This document shows, piece by piece, positions 7,768 through 16,280 of a DNA stretch of 64,000 bases. The DNA is taken from the NCBI RefSeq assembly GCF_003478445.1, contig NZ_QUET01000010.1, forward strand, positions 1-64,000, given 5' to 3'. The notes beneath the pieces are model-generated. The model made no database searches. It saw nothing but the letters and a program-made list of their open reading frames with translations, and was not told the origin of the DNA. Numbering within the stretch: the stretch's first letter is position 1; each line of letters begins with the position of its first letter. The translations under genes were made by a program, and so were the position numbers. Origin of the DNA: Roseburia sp. AM59-24XD (GTDB lineage: Bacteria; Bacillota; Clostridia; Lachnospirales; Lachnospiraceae).

Positions 7768-9858
7768 TTGATTTTAGTTATCGCAGAAAAGCCCAGTGTG
7801 GCACAGACAATCGCTGCCGTACTTGGGGCAAAGGAAAAGAAAGACGGATTTCTCACAGGAAGCGGCTATATCGTTTCTTGGTGCGTGGGACATTTGGTAG
7901 GGCTTTCCGAAGCTGCCGCCTACGGGGAGCAGTATAAAAAGTGGAGCTATGACAGCTTACCGATTTTGCCGCAGGAATGGAAGTACACCGTTGCTTCTGA
8001 CAAGGAAAAGCAATTCAAGACCTTAAAGGAACTTATGCACCGGGCAGACGTTTCCGAAGTCGTCAATGCCTGCGACGCGGGGCGCGAGGGAGAACTCATT
8101 TTCCGTTTTGTCTACGAAGTTGCCGGGTGCAGGAAGCCCACGCGCCGCTTGTGGATTTCCTCAATGGAAGAAGCTGCTATCAAAGAGGGCTTTTCTCATC
8201 TGAAGAACGGCGAAGCATACGACGCGCTCTTTGCTTCCGCATTATGCAGGGCAAAGGCTGACTGGCTAATCGGTATCAACGCCACCCGTCTTTTTTCTGT
8301 CCTTTACAACCATACCTTGAATGTGGGACGCGTACAGACCCCGACCTTAAAAATGCTTGTTGACCGGGACGCGGCGATTACCACGTTCAAGAAAGAAAAA
8401 TACTATCATGTGCGCCTGTCCTTATCCGGCGCGGAAGCTGCAAGCGAAAAACTGTCTGACCGTTCCGAAGCTGACAGGCTGAAAGCTGCTTGTGAAGCGT
8501 CAAAAGCAGTCTGTACTTCCCTTGTGAAAGAGAAAAAGACCGCAGCCCCGCCGAAGCTCTTTGACCTTACTTCTTTGCAGAGGGAAGCAAACCGCCTGTT
8601 CGGATATACCGCAAAGCAGACCCTTGACCTTGCACAAGCCCTGTATGAAAAGCGTTTGCTTACTTATCCGAGAACCGACAGCGCATTTCTGACCGACGAC
8701 ATGGGCGACACAGCGGCGGGCATTATCAAGCTGCTTTGTGGGAAATTTTCTTTTATGGCGGGCATGGACTTTGCGCCGGAGCTTGCAAAAGTGCTGAACA
8801 GTAAAAAGGTATCAGACCACCATGCCATTATCCCGACTATGGAGCTTGCAAAGACCGACCTTGCCGCGCTGCCGGAAAGCGAAAGGAATATCCTTACCCT
8901 TGCCGGGGCGCGTCTGCTCATGGCGACCGCCGCAGTACATACCTTTGAAGCGGTTACGGCTACATTTGAATGTGCCGGACAGTCCTTTACCGCAAAGGGA
9001 AAAACAGTGCTGTACGACGGTTGGAAAGAGATTGACCGCCGTTACCGGGCAGCCTTAAAGAACAAGCCCGAAACGGACGACGCAGACAGCGACACAGAAA
9101 AGACCCTGCCGCCATTTACCGAGGGACAGACCTTTGAAAATCCGGCGGCAACGGTAACGGAACATGACACAACACCGCCAAAACCTCACAACGAAGCGTC
9201 GCTGCTCTCTGCTATGGAGCACGCCGGAAGCGAGGACACCGACCCGGACGCAGAACGCAAAGGGCTTGGAACTCCCGCCACCCGCGCCGCCGTCATTGAA
9301 AAACTGGTAAAGGGCGGTTTTGTGGAGCGAAAAGGCAAGCAGCTACTTCCCACAAAGGACGGTATCAACCTTGTGTGCGTCCTGCCGGACACCTTGACAA
9401 GCCCGCAGCTTACCGCAGAATGGGAAAACAATCTGACACAGATTGCAAAAGGCAAGGCAGACCCCGCCGCATTTATGGAGGGTATTGAGAATATGGCGCG
9501 GGAACTGGTAAAGACGTACCCGTTTCTTTCTGATGATAAAGCGCAGATGTTCAAGCCGGAACGGGAAGCGTTGGGAAGCTGCCCCCGCTGCGGTTCTCCT
9601 GTCTATGAGGGCAAGAAGAATTACTATTGCAGCAATAAGGAATGTATCTTTACCATGTGGAAAAATGACCGTTTCTTTGAAGAACGAAAAGTAACCTTTA
9701 CCCCGAAGATTGCCGCCGCGCTCTTACAATCCGGCAAGGTAAATGTGAAAAAGCTCTATTCCCCAAAGACGGGCAAGACCTACGACGGAACTATCGTATT
9801 GGCTGATACGGGCGGGAAATATGTCAACTACCGGGTGGAGCTTCCGAAGAAAAAATAA
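7768..9858 (+). CDS. topB: DNA topoisomerase III (type IA)
   Basis: 696 residues, TTG start at 7768 behind AAAGGAGG. The TOPRIM domain begins at once (ILVIAEKPSVAQTIA) with the acidic motif DAGREGE near residue 103. The active-site tyrosine is in LLTYPRTDS near residue 295. The C-terminal part holds a zinc-finger-like CPRCG...YYCSNKEC motif near residue 610. Element-borne TopB proteins act on single-stranded DNA during transfer or on replication intermediates. It ends the first block of transfer genes; a gap of 216 bases with an oriT-like repeat follows. Confidence 0.95.
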   Translation: MILVIAEKPSVAQTIAAVLGAKEKKDGFLTGSGYIVSWCVGHLVGLSEAAAYGEQYKKWSYDSLPILPQEWKYTVASDKEKQFKTLKELMHRADVSEVVNACDAGREGELIFRFVYEVAGCRKPTRRLWISSMEEAAIKEGFSHLKNGEAYDALFASALCRAKADWLIGINATRLFSVLYNHTLNVGRVQTPTLKMLVDRDAAITTFKKEKYYHVRLSLSGAEAASEKLSDRSEADRLKAACEASKAVCTSLVKEKKTAAPPKLFDLTSLQREANRLFGYTAKQTLDLAQALYEKRLLTYPRTDSAFLTDDMGDTAAGIIKLLCGKFSFMAGMDFAPELAKVLNSKKVSDHHAIIPTMELAKTDLAALPESERNILTLAGARLLMATAAVHTFEAVTATFECAGQSFTAKGKTVLYDGWKEIDRRYRAALKNKPETDDADSDTEKTLPPFTEGQTFENPAATVTEHDTTPPKPHNEASLLSAMEHAGSEDTDPDAERKGLGTPATRAAVIEKLVKGGFVERKGKQLLPTKDGINLVCVLPDTLTSPQLTAEWENNLTQIAKGKADPAAFMEGIENMARELVKTYPFLSDDKAQMFKPEREALGSCPRCGSPVYEGKKNYYCSNKECIFTMWKNDRFFEERKVTFTPKIAAALLQSGKVNVKKLYSPKTGKTYDGTIVLADTGGKYVNYRVELPKKK

Positions 9859-9864
9859 CTGAAT

Positions 9865-9962
9865 AGCAAGCATAGGAAAAGAGTACCCTTTTCCGTAAAA
9901 TTCCTGCTTTCTCTACCGAGAACGGCGGGGATTTTTGCTTGTTGGGAAGTTCCCAAACCCTC
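9865..9962 (+). repeat. oriT-like repeat, copy A
   Basis: This 98-base stretch matches a reverse-oriented stretch at 17,941-18,039. The first 32 bases (9865-9896) are identical and hold the dyad GGAAAAG-N6-CTTTTCC; the last block (TTGCTTGTTGGGAAG, then TCCCAAACCCTC) is nearly identical and holds TTGGGAAGTTCCCAA. The middle 35-40 bases differ. CAAGCA near the left and TGCTTG on the right form an outer inverted repeat. Copy B lies directly before mobC, the usual place of an oriT, so this is probably a second transfer-origin-like site. The rest of the gap (9963-10,074) shows only the ribosome site of the next gene. Confidence 0.7.
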
Positions 9963-10074
9963 TGAAATCTTGAAAAAATATCTAAACTCTTTGGCAAAAA
10001 CGCGGGCGCGGGGTACTGAATGATGAAACTGGAAAGCGCAGCGTCCGCGCTGCCTTTGGGAAAGGAGGTTACAC

Positions 10075-13000
10075 ATGGCAAATTTACGGGACACCGTAAA
10101 AGACTATCAAGAAGAATTAAGGGACGGTATCGCTTGGGTGGCGTTTTGGAAAACGGGACGTTCTTGGAACGCGGAATATTTCCACCTTGAAATGGGCGAT
10201 ATTCTCTACCCGGAGGACAGAAGCCGCATGGAAGAAATCAAACAGGCTGACCCTGCCGCCGTTGTGGTAAACGGCTATTATTCCGGCTATCTTGGCGAGG
10301 ACAGGAACCTTGACGAACTGACCGCCGGGGTGCGCCGCCACTACGAAAACGGATATAGCAATATCGGGGAATTTATCGAAGCCCACGACGACAGGCTGCC
10401 GCCGGAGCTTATCGAGGAAGCAAGAGCCGCCGCCCACGCTGCGGGGCTGCCTTTTTCTGAAAAAGCCTACCGGGGCGGCGAAGAACCCGACCCCTATCTA
10501 TTTGACGGGAGCATGAGCATGGAGGACTACGAGCTTATGCACCGCATGATTGAGAAAGAAAGGAGTGAGCGCATGGAAGAAACGATTTTAAGCGGGTATC
10601 TTTCTAATCTTGGAAAGTACACCGAGGGCAGACCTGCGGGCGAATGGGTATCATTCCCCACGACTGCTGAACATTTGAAAGAAGTCTTTGACCGTATCGG
10701 GATAGACGGCAAAAACTACGGGGAGCTGCACATCACAGAATATCAGTCCTCTATTCCGGGACTGGCAGGGAAATTGACCGAGCTTGAAAGCCTTGACGAA
10801 CTGAACTATTTGGGCGAGCTTTTGAAAATGCAGTTTGACGACGACCGGGAAAAATTTGCTGCGGCTATCACATACGGCGACCATACAAGGGACTTGCAGG
10901 ACATTATAAACCTTGCACAAAATCTTGACTGTTACTGGATTTATCCGTCCGTAAAAACCGAGGAAGATTACGGGCATTATCTGATTGAAGAACTGGACGA
11001 GTTGGAGCTGCCGGAAGAAGCAAAAAACTATTTTCTCTATGAGGAATACGGGCGGGACGCTGCTATCAATGACGGGGGCAGATTTACCGAGCAGGGATAT
11101 ATCTACAACAACCGCAACACCTTTACACAGTGGTATGACGGACGGGACGTGCCGGAGGAATATCGGGTAACACCGCAGCCGCCAGTACAGGAAAAGGAAC
11201 AGGCAGACCTTGACGCTGCCGCAGCCATACCGACCACTGCCACAGAGCAGCCCCCGGTTCTCCCGATTATCCTATCTTCCGAAAAGCCCGCCAACAAAAT
11301 GAAAGAGATTACCGACCGACTGGAACAGGGCATTTTGGGGATTTATGAAAGCGACCGTTACGCCGACTATCTGCGTACTATGTCTAAATTCCATGATTAC
11401 AGCCTAAACAATACAATCCTTATCGCCATGCAGGGCGGCAACCTTGTAAAAGGCTATAAACAATGGGAAAAGGAATTTGACCGCCATGTAAAGCCGGGGG
11501 AAAAAGCTATCAAGATAATTGCGCCCGCGCCCTTTACCGTTAAGAAACAGGTGGAAAAAATCGACCCGGACACGCAAAAGCCTGTTTTCGATAAGAACGG
11601 GAAAGCCGTTACCGAGGAAAAGGAAATCCAAATCCCCGCCTTTCGTGTGGTATCTGTTTTTGACGTGTCGCAGACCGAGGGTAAGGAGTTGCCCGACCTT
11701 GGGATAAAGGAGCTTACGGGCGACGTGGAACAGTATCAGGATTTTTTCGCTGCCCTTGAAAAAACTTCCCCCTTTGCTATGGGATTTGAAGCACTAAGCG
11801 GCAGTATAAAAGGACGCTGCAATTATGAGGAAAAGTGTATTCTCATCAACGAGGGCATGGACGAATTGCAGAATATCAAGACCGCTATCCATGAAATTGC
11901 CCATGCGACACTCCATGACATAGACAAAGACGCGCCGGAACGTCCCGACCGCCGCACCCGCGAGGTACAGGCAGAAAGCGTCGCCTATGCCGTTTGCCAA
12001 CACTACGGGCTTGATACGTCGGACTATTCCTTTGGATATATCGCCGGGTGGAGCAGCGGAAAAGAACTTGCAGAACTGAAAGGCTCTCTTGAAACAATCC
12101 GCAGCACCGCCGCAAGTCTGATTGATACCATAGACGGACATTTTGCAGAAATCCAAAAGGCACAGGATAAGGAACAGATCACCGAACAGGCACAGACCCC
12201 ACAGGAAGCTACCATACAGCCCGAAGCAGAAGCAGCCGCGCCGGAGCTTCCCGAAGAAACAGCCCCGGTACAGGAAAAAGAAGCACAGACCGAGCCGGAA
12301 GCTGATACAGGCGCAAGCAGCGAAGCACCACAGCCGGAACAAGCTGCACCCGCCGCACCTTATTACACAATCAACGAAGCTGCCGCCAAACGTGCAAAGG
12401 ACGCAAACAGTTTTTCCGATTATAAGCAAGGCAGCGCGACGGCTGAATACAGGCACTATGTAGATGAAGCCGTACAGCTTGCAGAAAGGCAGAAACAGCG
12501 GGTAGACCCGATGTACCATGAGAAAATCGACAGCCTGCTTGACACCTACGCCCGGAAACTGGCGGCGAACATGAACAAAGGCTATGAGATTGACGCGCGT
12601 GTTCCCTCTATCCTCATTGCGGGCGGCTCTAACTTCCCCACAAGGAAGAAAGAAAAGCAGAACGCAGCCCGCGACAGCAATTACCGGGAATGGCAGGACA
12701 TACAAGGACTTCTTGATAAAATCCGCAGTACCGGCATGGGCGGTATCAGTGCAGACGACCCGCAGGCAGTACAGAAGTTAGAAAAGAAACTGGAAAGCCT
12801 TGAAAAATCACAGGAAACCATGAAAGCCGTAAACGCCTATTACCGTAAGCACAAGACCCTTGACGGCTGCCCGCATTTGTTGCCGGAACAGCTTGAAAAA
12901 TTAAAAGCGGACATGGCGAGCAGTTGGCATTTGGGGGACAAGCCCTTTGCGACTTGGGCGTTATCCAACAACAGCGCGGAAATCCGGCGCGTGAAAGACC

Positions 13001-13947
13001 GTATCAAATCCCTTTCACAGCAAAAAGAAATCGGTTTTGTGGGTTGGGAATTCGACGGCGGCAAGGTGGAAGCAAACACCGAAGCGAACCGTCTGCAAAT
13101 CTTCTTTGAGGATAAGCCGGACGAAGCTACGCGGGAAGCCTTAAAAAGCAACGGCTTCCGTTGGTCGCCAAAAGCCGGGGCATGGCAGCGGCAGCTTACC
13201 AGTAACGCCTATTATGCGGCTGATTATGTCAAGGCGATTGCACCTCTTACCGGGGAAAAGCCTACCGAGTTACAGCGGGCGCATATCCGGGCGCAAAAGG
13301 TAGCTGCACAGGAACAATTCGCACAAGGGCAGCCGGAGCAGGAAGCCCCACAGGATAAAGACACCTTTTCCATTTATCAGATAAAAGGCGGGGACGAAAC
13401 AAGGGACTTGCGTTTTGAGCCTTACGACCGTCTGATTGCCGCCGGACACCGGGTAGACGCGAAAAACTATACACTTGTCTATTCCGCACCTCTTACGCCG
13501 GGGACTTCCCTTGAAGATATTTACACCCGCTTTAATATCGACCACCCGAAAGATTTTAAGGGACACAGCCTTTCCGTTTCCGACGTGGTGGTACTTCATC
13601 AGAACGGACAGGACACCGCCCACTATGTAGACAGCTTCGGTTATAAGGACGTGCCGGAGTTTTTGCAGCCGGAAAATTATCTGAAAGCTGCCGAACAGAC
13701 CACCGAGCAGAATTACAACATGATTGACGGGCAGATAAACAACACCCCGACCGCTACGGAACTGGAAGAAAAAGCAAAAGCCGGAGGACAGATTTCCCTT
13801 GCAGAATACGCCGAAGCCCTCAAAGCAGAAAAGAAACAGGCAGAGCCGGAGAAAAAGTCCTCTATCCGGGCGCAGCTTAAAGCAGCGAAAGAACAGGCAC
13901 CGAAGAAACAGGCAAGACAGAAAACACAGGATTTGGAAAGGAGCTGA
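10075..13947 (+). CDS. Giant multidomain antirestriction protein (ArdA + ArdC-like + YodL)
   Basis: 1290 residues, ATG behind AAAGGAGG. Residues 1-165 are an unrecognised N-terminal domain. About 167-365 resembles ArdA, the DNA mimic that blocks type I restriction. About 400-500 resembles the ArdC N-terminal single-strand DNA-binding domain (YADYLRTMSKFHDYSLNN), followed by a zinc metallopeptidase-like HEIAH near residue 605. About 780-1080 is a long charged region, and about 1095-1195 resembles a YodL domain (DTFSIYQIKGGDETRDL). It probably protects incoming single-stranded element DNA in the recipient. An internal ribosome site and ATG at 10,573 may also give a protein starting at the ArdA domain. 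Confidence 0.85.
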   Translation: MANLRDTVKDYQEELRDGIAWVAFWKTGRSWNAEYFHLEMGDILYPEDRSRMEEIKQADPAAVVVNGYYSGYLGEDRNLDELTAGVRRHYENGYSNIGEFIEAHDDRLPPELIEEARAAAHAAGLPFSEKAYRGGEEPDPYLFDGSMSMEDYELMHRMIEKERSERMEETILSGYLSNLGKYTEGRPAGEWVSFPTTAEHLKEVFDRIGIDGKNYGELHITEYQSSIPGLAGKLTELESLDELNYLGELLKMQFDDDREKFAAAITYGDHTRDLQDIINLAQNLDCYWIYPSVKTEEDYGHYLIEELDELELPEEAKNYFLYEEYGRDAAINDGGRFTEQGYIYNNRNTFTQWYDGRDVPEEYRVTPQPPVQEKEQADLDAAAAIPTTATEQPPVLPIILSSEKPANKMKEITDRLEQGILGIYESDRYADYLRTMSKFHDYSLNNTILIAMQGGNLVKGYKQWEKEFDRHVKPGEKAIKIIAPAPFTVKKQVEKIDPDTQKPVFDKNGKAVTEEKEIQIPAFRVVSVFDVSQTEGKELPDLGIKELTGDVEQYQDFFAALEKTSPFAMGFEALSGSIKGRCNYEEKCILINEGMDELQNIKTAIHEIAHATLHDIDKDAPERPDRRTREVQAESVAYAVCQHYGLDTSDYSFGYIAGWSSGKELAELKGSLETIRSTAASLIDTIDGHFAEIQKAQDKEQITEQAQTPQEATIQPEAEAAAPELPEETAPVQEKEAQTEPEADTGASSEAPQPEQAAPAAPYYTINEAAAKRAKDANSFSDYKQGSATAEYRHYVDEAVQLAERQKQRVDPMYHEKIDSLLDTYARKLAANMNKGYEIDARVPSILIAGGSNFPTRKKEKQNAARDSNYREWQDIQGLLDKIRSTGMGGISADDPQAVQKLEKKLESLEKSQETMKAVNAYYRKHKTLDGCPHLLPEQLEKLKADMASSWHLGDKPFATWALSNNSAEIRRVKDRIKSLSQQKEIGFVGWEFDGGKVEANTEANRLQIFFEDKPDEATREALKSNGFRWSPKAGAWQRQLTSNAYYAADYVKAIAPLTGEKPTELQRAHIRAQKVAAQEQFAQGQPEQEAPQDKDTFSIYQIKGGDETRDLRFEPYDRLIAAGHRVDAKNYTLVYSAPLTPGTSLEDIYTRFNIDHPKDFKGHSLSVSDVVVLHQNGQDTAHYVDSFGYKDVPEFLQPENYLKAAEQTTEQNYNMIDGQINNTPTATELEEKAKAGGQISLAEYAEALKAEKKQAEPEKKSSIRAQLKAAKEQAPKKQARQKTQDLERS
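10561..10575 (+). promoter_or_regulatory. Internal ribosome binding site and ATG for the ArdA part
   Basis: AGGAG at 10,561-10,565, a 7-base spacer, then ATG at 10,573, exactly in frame with the 1290-residue protein (codon 167). The ATG stands at the border between the unknown N-terminal domain and the ArdA-like domain, which suggests either a second translation start or the trace of a past gene fusion. Confidence 0.5.
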
Positions 13948-13950
13948 CCT

Positions 13951-14895
13951 ATGAAGTTACAAAAATTTGAAAATGTGGACGTTATTGCTTCCCTTGAAGC
14001 CATAATGAAACAGAACACCGCTTTTTATCAGAGCGATTTTGACATAGACAAACAGATTTTGCGGAAAGCGGCGGTAAGCCTTATCCCGGAGGACAAACGG
14101 CTTTTGTGGTTTTCCCGCCCGTCCGGGACGTGCTGCTTCCGGGAACGGGACGTTTTTCTAAAGGACACAAGGCAGCATAATACATGGCGGTTTTACGGGG
14201 AACAGACCCGCGATACTATCCTTGCCTATGCGGTGGAACTGACAGGCACAGAGCAGGAAAAAATCAAGGGCAATCTTTATGAACTGGATTATTTGCAGCA
14301 TTTCCGGGAAGTAATCGAAAAATCAATCCCTGCCGACAACTACACGCTGATTTATGAGCATGGGGAGCTGACAAAGCCTGCCGGACAATATTTTGACGGG
14401 GACACTGACCCGCAACTTGGAAAGTTTATACGTTTTGAAGCACAGCCAAACGACCCGGAAGCCTTAAAAAGCCTTTTGAGGGAACAGCAGAAAAAACGAA
14501 CACCTCATACGCAGAGGGATTTTCAGTTACATATCGCCGCCCTGCATGATAGACAGATTGAAATAGAAGCCCGCCGGATTGTGGAAAATGTAAAAGGGCT
14601 TGGAGAACCGGACAGCCCCGAAAAGACCCATTGTGCGGTAGAACTTTCTCCCTACTTTGTTCCACTGGCAACGGATAAGGATATGGAACGGCTGCTTTCC
14701 ATGCTCCCTTACAAAAGCCTTTCCTTATCTACGTTGGAGGGCAGGCATGGCGTTTATGCGCTGATAGATAAAAGCGAGAGGAAGAAAGAGATGAAACAGT
14801 CCCCTCCCTCTGTCCGGGCGCAGTTACAAACAGAAAAATCCCCAAAAGTCCCGAAAAAGACAGCAAAATCAAAACATCACGAATTGGAGGTATGA
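13951..14895 (+). CDS. Hypothetical element protein with DUF4316-like character
   Basis: 314 residues, starting three bases after the previous stop behind AAAGGAG. No catalytic motif is visible. The N-terminal half carries conserved-looking aromatic patches (LLWFSRPSGTCCF, NTWRFYGEQTRD), and the end is basic and disordered (VRAQLQTEKSPKVPKKTAKS), much like the end of the preceding giant protein (SIRAQLKAAKEQAPKK). The shared VRAQL/IRAQL tail suggests a common C-terminal signal. It overlaps the next gene. Function unknown; likely an accessory of DNA transfer or establishment. Confidence 0.7.
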   Translation: MKLQKFENVDVIASLEAIMKQNTAFYQSDFDIDKQILRKAAVSLIPEDKRLLWFSRPSGTCCFRERDVFLKDTRQHNTWRFYGEQTRDTILAYAVELTGTEQEKIKGNLYELDYLQHFREVIEKSIPADNYTLIYEHGELTKPAGQYFDGDTDPQLGKFIRFEAQPNDPEALKSLLREQQKKRTPHTQRDFQLHIAALHDRQIEIEARRIVENVKGLGEPDSPEKTHCAVELSPYFVPLATDKDMERLLSMLPYKSLSLSTLEGRHGVYALIDKSERKKEMKQSPPSVRAQLQTEKSPKVPKKTAKSKHHELEV

Positions 14896-15104
14896 GCATG
14901 ATTAGACTGACCGTTGAAGAAATGAACCTGTTGAGTATTTACCATGAGGGAAGCAAAGCACAGCTTATGGAAAATATGACGGCTGCGCTGCCGTTCATGG
15001 ACGAGGATATGCGCCCCTTTGCAGAACGCACCTTACAGAAAATTTCCCCGCTAACAGAAAACGAGTATGCGGAGCTTGCCATTTTCGCCGCTGATGAAGT
15101 ATGA
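14892..15104 (+). CDS. Transposon-transfer assisting family (TTRAP) protein
   Basis: 70 residues; ATG overlaps the previous stop (ATGA) behind GGAGG. The pattern LTVEEMNLLSIYHEGSKAQL, then a run ending in NEYAELAIFAADE, fits the small acidic TTRAP family found in Tn1549-like elements. The family name reflects its genetic context; no mechanism is known to me. The stop overlaps the start of the next gene, showing tight coupling. Confidence 0.8.
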   Translation: MSMIRLTVEEMNLLSIYHEGSKAQLMENMTAALPFMDEDMRPFAERTLQKISPLTENEYAELAIFAADEV

Positions 15105-15466
15105 CCGGGGGTAAGCGGCTTACGCCGCCACAGAGCCGAAAAGTCAACAGCCTTGTAAAAAAGGAGTGCTGCAACTGCGAGCGCGGACACTGTATCTTAC
15201 TGGACGACGGGGAGGAATGTGTCTGCCCGCAGCTCATTTCCTGTTCGCTTTTATGCAAGTGGTTTCAAATTGCCGTACTTCCTCTTGATAAGCTACTGTA
15301 TGCAGAGCTTTTCAAGACAGAGGACAAAAAGCGTTGTACCGAGTGCGGCACGTTCTTTGTATCAAAATCGAACAGCGTCAAATACTGCCCGGACTGCCGG
15401 AAGCGGATTACCCGCAGACAGGCAGCCGAGCGCATGAGGAAACGGCGTGCGGCGGTTACGCGATAA
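15101..15466 (+). CDS. Cysteine-rich VLP domain protein
   Basis: 121 residues. The middle region has a Cys-rich domain (CCNCERGHCILL, CVCPQLISCSLLCKWF) and VLPLDKLLY, the hallmark of the cysteine-rich VLP family. The C-terminal part has a second, separate zinc-ribbon-like pair (CTECGTFFVSKSNSVKYCPDC) followed by a basic tail (RRQAAERMRKRRAAVTR). Both parts may bind zinc, and the tail nucleic acid. It is the last gene of the rightward transfer operon, before a bidirectional terminator. Confidence 0.82.
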   Translation: MTGGKRLTPPQSRKVNSLVKKECCNCERGHCILLDDGEECVCPQLISCSLLCKWFQIAVLPLDKLLYAELFKTEDKKRCTECGTFFVSKSNSVKYCPDCRKRITRRQAAERMRKRRAAVTR

Positions 15467-15586
15467 GGGCAAAAAAAGCCTTGATTTACAGGGCATAAAT
15501 GACGTGAAACTGGCATAGGCGATACAGAATACCTTTTCCCTTAAAATGGGGGTTCTACTGCGTAACATTTTAAAATCAGTACCTAT

Positions 15587-15639
15587 AAAAGAACAGGGTG
15601 CGGGAGGTCATTACTGGCTTCCTGCGCCCTGTTCTTTTT
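15587..15639. terminator. Bidirectional terminator between convergent element operons
   Basis: AAAAGAACAGGGTGCGGGAGG pairs with CTTCCTGCGCCCTGTTCTTT, with A-run and T-run on either side, so it can stop transcription from both directions. It separates the rightward transfer operon from the leftward mobilisation operon and overlaps the last codons of the leftward gene. Confidence 0.85.
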
Positions 15640-16000
15640 GTGTCTGACTGTCTTTATCCTGCATTTCCGGCTTCGGCTGTAATTCTTTTTCTATCCGGTT
15701 CCGGTAATGGGTTTTCCTGCGGTAAAAATATTTTGTTACTTCCTGTTCCGGCAGCCATATCCCCGCAGCTTCTATCCGTTCCATAACAGCGGCAACGATT
15801 TCCCGGTTGTTGTACTTATGCGGCTCCTGTCCCTTTTCTATCCAAAGACGGCGGTATTCCTCATAAAGCCATGTACTGATAGTTTCTTTCTGCCGTTGCT
15901 TCAAATGCCGGAACTGCTTATCTGTCCGCAGCAGCTTCCCGTCTACCTTTTTATGATTTTTTGTCCCGATTTCTTTTTTCCTCTCTTTCCATTTCTTCAA
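15611..16000 (-). CDS. Hypothetical basic protein of the mobilisation region
   Basis: 129 residues, rich in Lys, Arg and Gln. It contains EYRRLWIEKGQEPHKYNNRE followed by VAAVMERIEAAGIWLPEQEV and a basic, charged tail. No domain is recognised. It overlaps the upstream HTH gene by 50 bases, so they are probably co-translated. The basic nature suggests nucleic-acid binding, but that is inference only. Confidence 0.6.
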   Translation of the reverse strand: MKKWKERKKEIGTKNHKKVDGKLLRTDKQFRHLKQRQKETISTWLYEEYRRLWIEKGQEPHKYNNREIVAAVMERIEAAGIWLPEQEVTKYFYRRKTHYRNRIEKELQPKPEMQDKDSQTQKEQGAGSQ

Positions 16001-16220
16001 GGGGAAACTGGGGGAGGGCTTCTATCAGCTTCATTGTGATATACTGGCGCATATCTTCATCAATTTCCAGTTTGAATGTTCCGTCCGGCTGACGTTTCTT
16101 TACAGTTGCCTGCCTGTCGATTTCGTCCTTGTAGCACATAAGCACCTTTTCCACCGCCCATGTTTCTCCGGTAACGGCGGCGCTTATGGTTTCATAATCG
16201 GGTATCGTTTGGTCTGCCAT
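15951..16220 (-). CDS. Helix-turn-helix protein of conjugative elements (HTH_16-like)
   Basis: 89 residues, MADQTIPDYETISAAVTGET at the start. The region VTGETWAVEKVLMCYKDEI resembles the N-terminal helix-turn-helix of small conjugative-transposon proteins such as Tn916 orf8. It lies downstream of the relaxase on the minus strand. A second protein of the same kind is at 25,096-25,353. Such proteins often pair with a sigma-like partner; here the partner may be the overlapping 129-residue protein. Confidence 0.72.
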   Translation of the reverse strand: MADQTIPDYETISAAVTGETWAVEKVLMCYKDEIDRQATVKKRQPDGTFKLEIDEDMRQYITMKLIEALPQFPLEEMEREEKRNRDKKS

Positions 16221-16280
16221 GTTTTCACGCTCCTGTCTATATTGGAATACCTTTATCCTACCACGCTTTTATAGATATTT

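Noticed and set aside
11794..12705. Long open frame of 303 codons on the minus strand inside the antirestriction gene
   Set aside because: It is antisense to the clear ArdC-like coding frame, is Cys/Phe/Arg rich without any domain, and lacks a ribosome site.
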